64,000 nucleotides of DNA from the NCBI RefSeq assembly GCF_001941625.1, contig NZ_CP016076.1, positions 682,001 through 746,000 of the forward strand. The letters are read 5' to 3'. The stretch is from Actinoalloteichus fjordicus. GTDB lineage: Bacteria > Actinomycetota > Actinomycetes > Mycobacteriales > Pseudonocardiaceae. Shown one piece after another: positions 52,571-60,706 of the stretch (the stretch's first letter is position 1; every line of letters begins with the position of its first letter). The notes below the pieces were generated by a model. The model was given only the letters and a program-made list of their open reading frames with translations, did not search any database and was not told the origin of the DNA. The position numbers were made by a program, and so were the translations under genes.

Positions 52571-53692
52571 TCAGGTGCCGAGGTGTCCGAGTGCGGGGCC
52601 GTCCGGGCTGTCGAGCCACACGCGTTGCTCGTCGGCGGTGACGGTGAGGCCGAGGCGGTCCCAAGCGGGTCGATCGTGGGCGTTCCAGATCTGAGTGGTG
52701 CGCTCGACTGCGTCCCACAGCCGGGTGGGTCCCGCCTGCGTGACCGCGTGTGGGTGGGCGTCGGTGGTATCGATCTCGGCCCATGATCCGTCGCGGGCGG
52801 ACAAGCGGGCGGCGACCGGGCGGTAGTCGTCGTCGAGGAGGTAGCCGACGTCGATGGGTGTACCGAGGGCCAGGCACGTCAGAAACCAGGGGACGGGCTG
52901 TTCCCAGGCGACGGCGGAGAGGTTGGTCATGCTCCGCACAGGTGTGCCGCCTGCGCGATCGGCGGCCGGCGGTGGGTCCGGCTGGTCGGGGTGGCGCATG
53001 TCCATGAAGCACGCTCGGCCGGCGTCGAACCTGCCTTCGGAGATATCGCCCCTTTTGCGCAGCAGCACGAGGTTTCCTGCAGCGGGGTTGACCTTGATGT
53101 CGGTGAGGATCGCGCCGCCGTCGGCGAGCTGGTGGAACCACGCGGGCGGGATGTGCGACACGGCAACGGTGGAGATGATCCGGTCGAACGGCCCACGGTC
53201 GGGGATGCCGTCGATGCCGTCTCCGGTCCACAAGTGGGGCAGGTAGCCCAGCGACGCGAGTCGGCGCTGCGCGGCATCCACGTAGTCGACGTCGATGCTG
53301 GACACGTACTGGTCGCCGAGGCGGGCGCACAGGAGCGCGGTGTTGTAGCCGGTGCCGGTGCCGATCTCCAGCACGTTGAGCCCGTCGTGCACATCGAGGA
53401 GTTCGAGCATCCGGGTCATCAGGCCGGGCATCGACGAGGATGACACGCCGCGGCCGTCGTCGACATCGGTGACCAGCGCGACGTTTGAGTAGACCATGTC
53501 GAATGCCTCGGGGTGGTCGACAACGATCTTGTTCCAGTCGCCAGTCTTGCTGTCCTGTTGGAAGTACTCCGGCACGAACACGTGGCGCGGGGTCGCCCGG
53601 AAGGCGGTCTGCCACCGCGGCGAGGACAGCTTGCCTTTCGTGGTGAGCTCGTCGGCCAGCCGGGAGAGCAGCAGTTCCCAGTCGACGCTCAT
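52571..53692 (-). CDS. PIMT-like methyltransferase of graspetide (TgmC/ThfM type)
   Basis: A 373-residue protein related to protein-L-isoaspartate O-methyltransferase: FRATPRHVFVPEYFQQD, then the SAM site NVLEIGTGTGYNTALLCA with GTGTGY, VSSIDVD and a long C-terminal extension. In fuscimiditide-type pathways this enzyme methylates an Asp side chain of the ester-cyclised peptide, which then closes to an aspartimide. Its ATG at 53692 overlaps the ATP-grasp stop (ATGA), so it is the third gene of the operon. It is less GC-extreme than the core genes. Confidence 0.9.
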   Translation of the reverse strand: MSVDWELLLSRLADELTTKGKLSSPRWQTAFRATPRHVFVPEYFQQDSKTGDWNKIVVDHPEAFDMVYSNVALVTDVDDGRGVSSSSMPGLMTRMLELLDVHDGLNVLEIGTGTGYNTALLCARLGDQYVSSIDVDYVDAAQRRLASLGYLPHLWTGDGIDGIPDRGPFDRIISTVAVSHIPPAWFHQLADGGAILTDIKVNPAAGNLVLLRKRGDISEGRFDAGRACFMDMRHPDQPDPPPAADRAGGTPVRSMTNLSAVAWEQPVPWFLTCLALGTPIDVGYLLDDDYRPVAARLSARDGSWAEIDTTDAHPHAVTQAGPTRLWDAVERTTQIWNAHDRPAWDRLGLTVTADEQRVWLDSPDGPALGHLGT

Positions 53693-54639
53693 GTCGTCCC
53701 CTTCGCGAGCAGGTCGGCGAGTTGGTCGGTGATCGGCGCGCCCACGACGTCTTCCAGCCATCCGTACTGTCCTCCGGCGTTTACCTCCAGGAAAGACCAC
53801 CCTTCGGGGCCGATCACGAAGTCGAGCGCGCCGTAGACCACGCCCAGGTCGTTCATCAGCCTGCGGACTCCGGTGGCCACGTCCCCGGGCGGCTCGATCA
53901 ACTCGTAGCGCAGGTTGTCGTAGTCGGTTCGCCAGTCGACGTAGCCGGTGGCGCTGTCGGTGTGGATCGCGACGGCGGTCAGTTTGTCGCCCACGACGAC
54001 TATGCGCGCCTCGTGCGATTTCGACACCCACCGTTGGAACAGGTGCGTGGTCGTCTCGATGCCGCTCAGGTCGGCCAGGTCAGCGGCGTCCAGCACGCGC
54101 GTGTAGGCGAGTTTGCGCCCGCCGCTCTCCACAATTGAGTTCGAGCCGAGCACCTTCGTGACCGTCGTGCCGCGCCCGGCAAACTGGCGGACCGACATGG
54201 GATCGTTGGTGATCATCGTGTCTGCGACCCGCAGACCGCAACGTTGGGCGAGCGCGAGCTGCACGGGCTTGTAGGCGGCGTCGGCCAGCCGCGCCGGGTG
54301 GTTGATCCACAACACCGGCAGCGAGGTCAACACCCCACCGAGTCCGTACTTGGCTTCGAGATTGGCGAATCCACGTTCGGCTGCAGTCATCGCGTTCGGG
54401 AACGTGTACGCCTTCGGGGATCGGAACCACGCGGCGGTGATGCCGTCGAGGTCGATCGTGCGGTACGGGGTGCGCAGCTGCCCCGACCACTTGCCGCCGG
54501 TCAGCTCAGCCGACACGCTGAGCTGACCGGGGAACCACGCGGTATCGACGCGATGCACGACGGTGTCCCGCTCCTGAAAGGCACACACCATCGCATCCGC
54601 GCTCGGATCGCGTTCGTCCGCGAGGATCAGAACGGACAT
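53689..54639 (-). CDS. ATP-grasp ligase, graspetide maturase (TgmB type)
   Basis: A 316-residue ATP-grasp enzyme: MSVLILADERDPSADAM start, AAWFRSPKAYTFPNAMTAAERGFANLEAKYGLGGVL pre-grasp region (key AAWFRSPKAY), RWVSKSHEARIVVVGDKLTAVAI, and the metal and ATP site FLEVNAGGQYGWLE with E-x-N. It should form ester or amide links between Ser/Thr/Lys and Asp/Glu side chains of the precursor. It overlaps the precursor gene by one base and the methyltransferase by four. Confidence 0.93.
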   Translation of the reverse strand: MSVLILADERDPSADAMVCAFQERDTVVHRVDTAWFPGQLSVSAELTGGKWSGQLRTPYRTIDLDGITAAWFRSPKAYTFPNAMTAAERGFANLEAKYGLGGVLTSLPVLWINHPARLADAAYKPVQLALAQRCGLRVADTMITNDPMSVRQFAGRGTTVTKVLGSNSIVESGGRKLAYTRVLDAADLADLSGIETTTHLFQRWVSKSHEARIVVVGDKLTAVAIHTDSATGYVDWRTDYDNLRYELIEPPGDVATGVRRLMNDLGVVYGALDFVIGPEGWSFLEVNAGGQYGWLEDVVGAPITDQLADLLAKGTT

Positions 54640-54986
54640 CAGACCGGGAATGGCTCGTCGGGCACGAAGTCGTAGCTGAAGTCCTCCGAGGGGCCTTCGT
54701 CGCCATCAAGGTTCGTCTTGTTCTTCACCGTGGGTGGACCGGCCTCGATCAACGGACGCCCCGAGGCATCCACCGACATCTGCGAGCGGTGGTCGTAGCG
54801 AACCGTCCGCGCGCCCCCTGCCGTGGTCGGCGGCTGAGGTTCCATTCCACGCAGCGCCCACGGGCGCACTCCGGCGTGCGATGGTTCGTCGTCGCTGGTC
54901 CGGTCGAACGGCGCGCCCAGCGGGAACTGTGCGCTGTGCGAGGCCACCGGGTCAGCGGCGAACCGGTCACGAACTGCTGTCGACAT
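54639..54986 (-). CDS. graspetide precursor peptide (TgmA-like)
   Basis: A 115-residue precursor. The leader has FPLGAPFDRTSDDE and the family motif RPWALRGMEP (residues 41-50). The probable core is the last 35 residues. It has Thr86 and Thr91, Asp94-Gly95-Asp96-Glu97, Ser100, an acidic DF-x-x-DFVPDEPFPV tail and several Ser/Thr and Asp/Glu pairs suited to ester rings. Asp94-Gly95 is the natural aspartimide site. ATG 54986 has GAAGGGA upstream. It is the first gene of the three-gene operon. Confidence 0.88.
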   Translation of the reverse strand: MSTAVRDRFAADPVASHSAQFPLGAPFDRTSDDEPSHAGVRPWALRGMEPQPPTTAGGARTVRYDHRSQMSVDASGRPLIEAGPPTVKNKTNLDGDEGPSEDFSYDFVPDEPFPV

Positions 54987-55121
54987 CTGATTCCCTTCAC
55001 GTCACGTAATCACGTTGTCGTTCTCGGATCTCGGGCGTCGGGACCCACAGACGCCAGCCAGCCGATGGTCAACTCCTCTTGGTGCTTACTCGACACTTAC
55101 ACGATCCGTATCCAAATGAGT

Positions 55122-55237
55122 ACGGACTGCACCTCTCGGCTTGACGGGGTGATGTCGGCTTGGCCTGCCGGGTTGCTGCTGGCTTGGCCTGGCGGGGTGA
55201 CATCGGCTCGGCTCGGCGGGGTCGCCTCGGTGATGCC
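55122..55237. repeat. 24-bp tandem repeats, right copy
   Basis: Units at 55146-55169, 55170-55193, 55194-55217 and a partial to 55237, with a weaker one before. Each begins GGGGTG or GGGTTG and contains GGCTTGGCC- or GGCTCGGCT-type centres. It is homologous in unit length, phase and position to the array after rpfB, but diverged by many bases. Confidence 0.75.
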
Positions 55238-55250
55238 GTAGCCTCCGCGC

Positions 55251-56129
55251 GTGAGTGAATCGCAGAAGTCGGCCGGGTCGAGCGCGCTGCTCGGTCCGGC
55301 CGATGTTCGTCGGCTGGCTGCCGAGTTGGACGTCCGACCCACCAAGAAGCTCGGCCAGAACTTCGTGCACGACCCGAACACCGTGCGGCGCATCGTCTGG
55401 GTGGCCGGGGTCGGCGCCGAGGACGTCGTGCTGGAGGTCGGCCCGGGCCTCGGCTCGCTCACCCTGGCGCTGCTCCCGCACGCCCGCGAGGTGGTGGCAG
55501 TGGAGATCGATCCGGTACTGGCGGAACGGCTGCCCGCGACGGTGGCCGAGCGCGCCCCCACCCTGGCCGAGAAGCTGCGGGTGGTGACGGCCGACGCGAT
55601 GCGCGTCGGGGCCGAGGAGCTCGGGGAGCCGACAGCGCTGGTCGCGAACCTGCCCTACAACGTCGCGGTGCCCGTGGTGCTACACCTGCTGGAGCGGCTG
55701 CCGAGCCTGCGCACTGGATTGGTGATGGTGCAGGCCGAGGTGGCCGACCGGCTGGCCGCCCAGCCCGGCAGCCGGGTCTACGGGGTGCCGAGTGTGAAGG
55801 CGGCCTGGTACGCGGAGGTTCGGCGTGCCGCGAACGTGCCGCGCGGCGTCTTCTGGCCAATGCCCAATGTGGACTCCGGCCTGGTCGCGTTTCGCCGCAG
55901 GGAGACGCCGCCCTCGGAGGCGTCGCGCACCGAGGTCTTCGCGGTGATCGACGCGGCGTTCTCGCAGCGGCGCAAGACGATGCGCTCGGCGTTGGCGGGC
56001 TGGGCCGGGTCGCCTGCCGAGGCGGAACGACTGCTGCGCGCGGCGGGCGTCGACCCGTCGATCCGGGGCGAGCAGCTCACGGTCACCCAGTTCGCCGCGA
56101 TCGCGGCGGCTCGGTTGGCGGGTGAATGA
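55251..56129 (+). CDS. ksgA: 16S rRNA dimethyladenosine transferase KsgA/RsmA
   Basis: A 292-residue SAM enzyme that dimethylates A1518 and A1519 of 16S rRNA. Motifs: [21 protein letters not shown] (key [10 protein letters not shown]), [41 protein letters not shown] with catalytic NLPYN, and [23 protein letters not shown] 55251. It is intact and functional in appearance, but its 5' end and leader are duplicated 3 kb upstream. The usual next gene, ispE, is absent; an island follows instead. Confidence 0.96.
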   Translation: MSESQKSAGSSALLGPADVRRLAAELDVRPTKKLGQNFVHDPNTVRRIVWVAGVGAEDVVLEVGPGLGSLTLALLPHAREVVAVEIDPVLAERLPATVAERAPTLAEKLRVVTADAMRVGAEELGEPTALVANLPYNVAVPVVLHLLERLPSLRTGLVMVQAEVADRLAAQPGSRVYGVPSVKAAWYAEVRRAANVPRGVFWPMPNVDSGLVAFRRRETPPSEASRTEVFAVIDAAFSQRRKTMRSALAGWAGSPAEAERLLRAAGVDPSIRGEQLTVTQFAAIAAARLAGE

Positions 56130-56436
56130 GCGTCCGAGGGCCGGGATGTCGTCGACTCGTCTGGCAGCGCGCGTGACGGAGTCCGATTCTGTCAGGTGCG
56201 GCCGTCGTAGCTCCAGGTTCGGCCGGTAGCTCGGTACTGCCCTCGACGTCCCCGCCCTCCTCGATCACTCCAGGGTTCAGCGGGATGATCACTTCGTCCG
56301 AGCCGCATATTCATGCGGCGGTCAACGACGAGACAGTGGACGCCCCGCGAGCGAGAGTATGTCAACGGCACAGCGACTCGGGTCGGCCCGAGGCGGCGGC
56401 GTGTCTCATCCTCGAAGCGCTACCCCTGCTTCGCTC
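56130..56436. other. intergenic region, left edge of the second island
   Basis: About 300 bases after ksgA. A minus-strand frame at 56083-56292 gives a readable stretch (VIIPLNPGVIEEGGDVEGSTELP) that could be a gene relic, but it has no supported start or family. GC content falls toward the right. Confidence 0.4.
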
Positions 56437-57078
56437 TCACCGAACGTCCGGCCAATAGGGCGCTGCGTGGCGTGCCGCATCTCGGATGGCTCTTCCATCA
56501 ACTCGGTGCCGGGTTTCCGGGATACCCGCTGCGGGCCATTCGATAACCAGGTCAAAGAACTCACCGGGCGGGTTCGGTGTGAGCCAGAGCGGATCGTGAA
56601 TGCTGAGAACGTCGCGGCGTACCGACCAGCCGTATCCCCTGACTGGTATTAGTAGGGGCTTGCCTTCGGGAAGATGCTGCCCGTTGTGGTAGTGGAATAG
56701 ATGGTACTCGAGGGTGGTGGCCTTGCTTCCGTCCTGAAATTGTACGCCGATGCGCAATAGTTCATCGGGAATGGGTGATTCCCTTGCATAATGGTGCGAA
56801 GTCAAGGTCTCGAAGAATTTACTCTCAGGAGATCCCAGCCAATCGTCCTTCAGCTTCTCGCCACGGCGTAGTTTGGCGGTCACATCTAGAACGCATCCCT
56901 CGGCGTAGGCGCGGACCTCGGAGAAGACGATGATCGCATCCTCGGATCGGGCAACGGCTTCGTGAAGCGGAATCACTCCGCCGAAGCTGTCCGCCGGGGG
57001 CTGAAGCCAGGCGGGCTCCTCACGTCGTGTCGTCGGACGTTGGATGGAAGAAGGCTGCTCGCGCGGCTCGAAGAACAT
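56437..57078 (-). CDS. hypothetical protein, lower GC
   Basis: A 213-residue cytosolic protein that I do not recognise. It has a mixed alpha/beta pattern with aromatic-rich strands (EYHLFHYHNGQHLP, PVRGYGWSVRRDVLSIHDPLWLTP, key GYGWSVRRD) and no membrane segment. Codon use includes more A/T-ending codons than the core genes, which suggests transfer. ATG 57078. No operon partner. Confidence 0.75.
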   Translation of the reverse strand: MFFEPREQPSSIQRPTTRREEPAWLQPPADSFGGVIPLHEAVARSEDAIIVFSEVRAYAEGCVLDVTAKLRRGEKLKDDWLGSPESKFFETLTSHHYARESPIPDELLRIGVQFQDGSKATTLEYHLFHYHNGQHLPEGKPLLIPVRGYGWSVRRDVLSIHDPLWLTPNPPGEFFDLVIEWPAAGIPETRHRVDGRAIRDAARHAAPYWPDVR

Positions 57079-57391
57079 CCAACAAGGTTACAGGAGTGAT
57101 GGTTGGGATCGGGCAGTCCAACTACTTGCCCAATCTAGATGCTTTTTCAAGCAACTAATTTCTGGTTGCATTCAGCGTGACCCGAATGGCGAACATGGTA
57201 GCCCTGAATAGCTGAGTGGATTACGGCCAAGTGCGAGTGGGGTGTTGCAAATCGGTCACATTCTGGTAGCTGGCAAGTGGGTAAAAGCTACGTTGGCTGC
57301 ACGTCTCGCGATCTTGCGCAGTCGGCATCGCGTGAGCCTGCTGGGCGGATATTAGCTCGGTCGAACTTCAACGACGAAATGTGGGAAATTA
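57079..57391. other. low-GC intergenic region
   Basis: Markedly A/T-rich for this genome. It should contain promoters for both flanking genes. A 64-codon frame at 57277 overlaps the next gene and lacks a ribosome site. Confidence 0.45.
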
Positions 57392-57784
57392 TTGATACGA
57401 CGGTTAGGGATCGCGTTCTCGGCGGTCGTGGTGTCTCGCGGTTTGATGACGGCGCCCGCAAATGCTGTTGAAAGAGTACCGGTGGCAGGCGTGTCTTATG
57501 TTTCGGCGCGTACAGGGCACGAGACTATGGCCGACGCCCGTCCCTGCAACATTGCAGAAAGGCCTCGTCAGATCCGGCTTGTCCTCGGTCCGGGCGCGGT
57601 GATATGTTACGGAGGCACTGTAGGGGTAGTCGACGTTGATTTTATCTGGGCGACTGGGGTGGCCTCAGGAGATTACCGAATTCATGTGTGGGATTCGTAT
57701 GGCGGAGGCGAAAGTTTACGCGGCGGTGAATTCCGGCGCCTCGATTTTGCGGTGTCGGCAATCACAATACGCCAGGGCGATTGA
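57392..57784 (+). CDS. small secreted protein, possibly beta/gamma-crystallin-like
   Basis: A 130-residue protein with a likely signal peptide (MIRRLGIAFSAVVVSRGLMTAPANA, cleavage after ANA). The mature part has two Cys (RPCNIAE and VICYGG), a CYGG turn and several short strands ending DFAVSAITI. The pattern is like small actinobacterial secreted beta/gamma-crystallin-type inhibitors or toxins, but this is a weak resemblance. The start codon is TTG 57392, so the start is uncertain. Confidence 0.5.
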   Translation: MIRRLGIAFSAVVVSRGLMTAPANAVERVPVAGVSYVSARTGHETMADARPCNIAERPRQIRLVLGPGAVICYGGTVGVVDVDFIWATGVASGDYRIHVWDSYGGGESLRGGEFRRLDFAVSAITIRQGD

Positions 57785-57945
57785 CTTCAAGTTCTGATCG
57801 CCGCAGTTGACACGACACTACGCTGTGTCAACTGCGGCGACACGCATTTCTCTCTAGCGGTCTTGAGTTAGACGTCATGCGCGATGCGATGGGGCAGGCT
57901 GGCGGTCACGTCGGCTCAGGTCCGGTGGACTCAGCGGGTATGTCG

Positions 57946-58119
57946 CTAGGCCTTGAGCAAGCCGAGGAAGTCGCCGAAAACGACCGGGGCGATCCGTAAC
58001 GTGCCGCTTTGTCGGTCCTTGGTGTCGTGGATGAGGACGAGGGCGGGTGCCTGACCGATTTCGACGCAATCGGACGGTGAACCACTGCGGCTCGACTTTT
58101 GTTCGTTGGTCTGTGGCCG
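57946..58119 (-). pseudogene. DUF397 domain, third copy, start not found
   Basis: The frame reads NEQKSSRSGSPSDCVEIGQAPALVLIHDTKDRQSGTLRIAPVVFGDFLGLLKA with a stop at 57946-57948. This is a complete DUF397 domain (SSRSG, CVEIG, DTKDR). Upstream the frame stays open (DEEVLIADPGRPQT), but no ATG or GTG is present near the usual start. It is either a relic or uses an unusual start. Confidence 0.6.
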
Positions 58120-58211
58120 TCCAGGGTCAGCGATGAGGACCTCCTCGTCGTTCGTGCAGGGCGGCGCCGAGCGGATGAACCGCTGCGACGCCGCTTCCGG
58201 ACCTGCCGGCC

Positions 58212-58412
58212 CTAGCTGAGTTCGGCTCGCTTGACCGAGGCGACGAACGAGCTGAAGGTGGCCGCGTCGATGTGGAGCGTTCCGCCGTCACGGTTCTTGG
58301 TGTCGCGGATGTCGACGACGCCGGGCGCGTGGCCGATCTCGACGCACGTTCCGGTGTTCTGTGACCGGCTGGACGTCCGCCAGATGGTTTGCCGCTGTTC
58401 GGGTTCCGTCAC
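58212..58412 (-). CDS. DUF397 protein
   Basis: A 66-residue protein: IWRTSSRSQNTGTCVEIGHAPGVVDIRDTKNRDGGTLHIDAATFSSFVASVKRAEL (key WRTSSRSQ, CVEIGHAPGVV and DTKNRDGGTL). DUF397 proteins pair with Scr1-type XRE regulators as presumed toxin-antitoxin-like modules. It is the second of three copies downstream of such a regulator. ATG 58412. Confidence 0.92.
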   Translation of the reverse strand: MTEPEQRQTIWRTSSRSQNTGTCVEIGHAPGVVDIRDTKNRDGGTLHIDAATFSSFVASVKRAELS

Positions 58413-58473
58413 GGTACCGAGGCGAGCCCCGTCCTGACAGTTGCCGCTCGGCGCCGCGCAGTACGAGGCGGCG

Positions 58474-58668
58474 TCAGCGGAGTCGGTCGGCTTTCACCGC
58501 AGCTAAGAACGCGGCGAAGCCTGCGCGGTCGACGTCGAGTGTGCCGCCGTCACGGTTTTTGGTGTCCCGGATGCCGACGACGCCGGGAGCTTGGCCGATC
58601 TCGACGCAGTTCCCCCCGGACTTGCTTCGGCTTGATTTTCTCCAGTTCATGGCAGTCACTCTCGCCAT
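58474..58668 (-). CDS. DUF397 protein
   Basis: A 64-residue protein: NWRKSSRSKSGGNCVEIGQAPGVVGIRDTKNRDGGTLDVDRAGFAAFLAAVKADRL (key WRKSSRS, CVEIGQAPGVV and DTKNRDGGTL). Its ATG overlaps the regulator stop by one base (TGATG), so translation is coupled. It is the closest partner of the XRE regulator. Confidence 0.94.
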   Translation of the reverse strand: MARVTAMNWRKSSRSKSGGNCVEIGQAPGVVGIRDTKNRDGGTLDVDRAGFAAFLAAVKADRLR

Positions 58669-59504
58669 CAGCCCTCCATCTCTACCGCTGTGTGTTCAAT
58701 GATCGCCGCTGAGTCGGCGGAGGTCATCGCCATCTCGACCAGGGTAGAGATCGAGCTGACATGCTGGCGGACGTCATCCTCATCGTCGAGGATGACCGCT
58801 GATCGTTGATGTTCGATCTGCACCAGCGGTTCCCCCGTGTCGAAGTGTGCCACTGCATACGATCCGCTGAGCCCAAGGTGCTCTCTCGACTCCAACGGCG
58901 TCACATGGATGGTGATGTTCTCTCGGTCACCGAGGCGTTGGAGCTGACGGAGTTGCTCAGCCATGACCGCACGTCCACCGACCGACCTTCGCAGAACCGA
59001 CTCGTCAAGTATCGCTGTGTACTCGATTGACGTGTCACGCGTGAGGATCGCCTGTCGGGCGAGTCGCGCGGCAACTCGGCTCTCGAGTTCATCCGGATCG
59101 CTACACGCGAGCCGGATGATCGCGTGAGCGTAGGCCGCAGTCTGCAACAGCCCGGGCACCACGTCGAGTGACCAGTCAGTGATCGCGGAAGCGTCCTGCT
59201 CGAAGCCGATCCAGCTTTTCAGCTGTCTAGGCAGCCCAGGAGCGCCTACTTCCCACCAGCGCGATTCGGTGGCGCGGCGCGACAGCGCGAGGACGTGGGC
59301 CGCTTCTTCGCCGCCGATCTCTAGTGCGACGAGCAAGGCGGAGGTCTCTTCGGGTGTCGGGATGCGTTGGCCGAGCTCCATGCGGTTGATGGTTGATCGG
59401 GATAGATCTGGCAGACGGTCGGCCAAGTCTCCCATCGTCATGCCCGTCGCTTGTCGTAGACGCCGAATCTCGGCTGACAGACCGCGTGATCGCGCTGTGC
59501 TCAT
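58668..59504 (-). CDS. Scr1-family XRE regulator (HTH plus DUF5753)
   Basis: A 278-residue protein. The N-terminal HTH_31/XRE domain is SAEIRRLRQATGMTMGDLADRLPDLSRSTINRMELGQ (key GMTMGDLADRLP and STINRMELG). A DUF5753 domain runs from about residue 95 (VVPGLLQTAAYA, ARLARQAIL, VTPLESREHLGLSGSYAVAHFD). Such proteins are annotated antitoxin-like regulators of DUF397 partners and affect development in Streptomyces. ATG 59504. An inverted repeat at 59559-59591 lies upstream. Confidence 0.95.
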   Translation of the reverse strand: MSTARSRGLSAEIRRLRQATGMTMGDLADRLPDLSRSTINRMELGQRIPTPEETSALLVALEIGGEEAAHVLALSRRATESRWWEVGAPGLPRQLKSWIGFEQDASAITDWSLDVVPGLLQTAAYAHAIIRLACSDPDELESRVAARLARQAILTRDTSIEYTAILDESVLRRSVGGRAVMAEQLRQLQRLGDRENITIHVTPLESREHLGLSGSYAVAHFDTGEPLVQIEHQRSAVILDDEDDVRQHVSSISTLVEMAMTSADSAAIIEHTAVEMEG

Positions 59505-59558
59505 GACCACGGAGCGTACGACGAGCCACGGAACCGAGGGCACCACCCAGTTGTGTGA

Positions 59559-59591
59559 TTGGATAAATCCAAGATTTCTGGTTTTATCCAA
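59559..59591. promoter_or_regulatory. inverted repeat TTGGATAAA/TTTATCCAA
   Basis: Nine-base perfect arms separated by 15 bases, in an A/T-rich gap between the Scr1-type regulator and the divergent operon at 59614. It is a likely operator for that regulator and could control both directions. Confidence 0.6.
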
Positions 59592-59613
59592 GCATGGATC
59601 TGGGGGGTCGTTG

Positions 59614-59862
59614 ATGTCTCTGATTTTGCTGATCACTGCGCTGCCCGGTCTCGTCGCGTTCGTCGCGATGACCTGGGCGGCTGTCCAGCGCCGGCGCGAG
59701 AAGAGCGCGCCGGTGGGGTCGCGGTACGGGCGCCGCAGTGCGAGCTGCGCGCGGCCCTCGCGATCGGCCCTCGCCCCTGCCCACGGGGCGCAGGTCGGCG
59801 AGGCGGGAACGGTTCCGAGTGCCGTTCCCGCCTCGTCCCTGACTGTCGGCGGTGCGTCGTGA
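59614..59862 (+). CDS. small membrane protein, first gene of overlapping operon
   Basis: An 82-residue protein with one N-terminal helix (MSLILLITALPGLVAFVAMTWAAVQRRRE), then a basic, Ser/Ala-rich tail. Unknown family. ATG 59614 follows GGGGGG. Its stop overlaps the next GTG (GTGA). It is divergent from the Scr1-type regulator across an inverted repeat. Confidence 0.65.
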   Translation: MSLILLITALPGLVAFVAMTWAAVQRRREKSAPVGSRYGRRSASCARPSRSALAPAHGAQVGEAGTVPSAVPASSLTVGGAS

Positions 59863-60065
59863 TTGCGCTCGTCCTCGGCGGTTCGGCCTTCGTCGTCGTG
59901 GGATTCGCCCTGGCCTACTGGGGTTATCGGGCGCCCAAGCCCGCCGCGCGGGTGCGCTCGCTGTCGGTGATGTCGATTCTGGCCCGCTGCGCCGTCGAGG
60001 CGTCACAGCAGGCGGCCTACCGGCCCGCGCTTGCGGGCCGAATAAACGTGGGGGTGGGGTCATGA
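59859..60065 (+). CDS. small membrane protein
   Basis: A 68-residue protein with an N-terminal helix (VIALVLGGSAFVVVGFALAYWGYRAPKP) and a short polar tail. Unknown family. It overlaps the preceding stop by four bases and the following ATG likewise, so it is translationally coupled in both directions. Confidence 0.65.
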   Translation: MIALVLGGSAFVVVGFALAYWGYRAPKPAARVRSLSVMSILARCAVEASQQAAYRPALAGRINVGVGS

Positions 60066-60706
60066 CCTTTCGTGATCCGGCGGGCTGGTCGGTCTCTGTG
60101 CCTGCCCGGCTGTCCGGCGCTGAGCAGGGGGAATCAGTGATGGTGAGCTGCAATCGAGTGCGGCAGCACGTGCTCGTCGAAGGCACACGGAAAACGCTCA
60201 AACCCGTGTTGGCCGCGCTCACCGTTTCTGATGCCCGCCTGCTGTTGACGGCCCTACGCCCGGCGGGCCAATCCTTGACCGTGCCTGCGGTGGGCAACGG
60301 GCTGGTGCGGCGCAGGCTGGTGGTGAACCCGGCCGTCTGGTACGTCGAACTGTCGATTCACGGGGCGACACAGGTGATCGGGCGGTGGCGCATCCATTCG
60401 GATCGGATCGCGGAGGTCGGATTCGCCTTGGCCGAGTCCATCGCGCTGATCCGTGCGGATGGGCCGCTGACCTACGGGCAGGCGACGGATTCGACGGCGA
60501 CAAAGGAACTGATCGCCGAGGTTCCCGTGTTCGCCTCCTCATGGAATGACGGCCAGGCAACGGATGCGCAGCCAAGGGTGACCCGGGCGGCGGGAGCCGG
60601 GTCGGTCGGTGGGGCGTCCGCGGGCGATTCGGTGATCGGCCGTGCGTCGGTCGGCGCTGGTCGGTTCGGTGTCGCTACTTCCGGAGACGGCGGTGGCAGC
60701 CGATGA
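60062..60706 (+). CDS. hypothetical protein of overlapping operon
   Basis: A 214-residue protein. Residues 1-135 look folded (WSVSVPARLSGAEQGESVMVSCNRVRQHVLVEG, key VSCNRVRQHVLVEG, then NPAVWYVELSIHGATQVIGRW); the last 70 are Gly/Ala/Ser-rich and probably disordered. No known motif. The ATG overlaps the preceding stop and its own stop overlaps the next ATG. Confidence 0.7.
   Translation: MTFRDPAGWSVSVPARLSGAEQGESVMVSCNRVRQHVLVEGTRKTLKPVLAALTVSDARLLLTALRPAGQSLTVPAVGNGLVRRRLVVNPAVWYVELSIHGATQVIGRWRIHSDRIAEVGFALAESIALIRADGPLTYGQATDSTATKELIAEVPVFASSWNDGQATDAQPRVTRAAGAGSVGGASAGDSVIGRASVGAGRFGVATSGDGGGSR

Noticed and set aside
52388-52786. Transposase or integrase remnant left of the RiPP cassette
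   Set aside because: I looked for DDE, HUH or recombinase motifs in 52380-52570 and 54990-55140 and found none, so no mobile element is claimed.
56083-56292. Minus-strand frame with VIIPLNPGVIEEGGDVEGSTELP
   Set aside because: It overlaps the end of ksgA, has no convincing ribosome site and drifts into Arg-rich shadow sequence. It could be a relic, but I cannot name a family.
57277-57471. Plus-strand 64-codon frame VGKSYVGCTSRDLAQ
   Set aside because: It overlaps the better-supported secreted-protein frame and has no ribosome site or recognisable domain.
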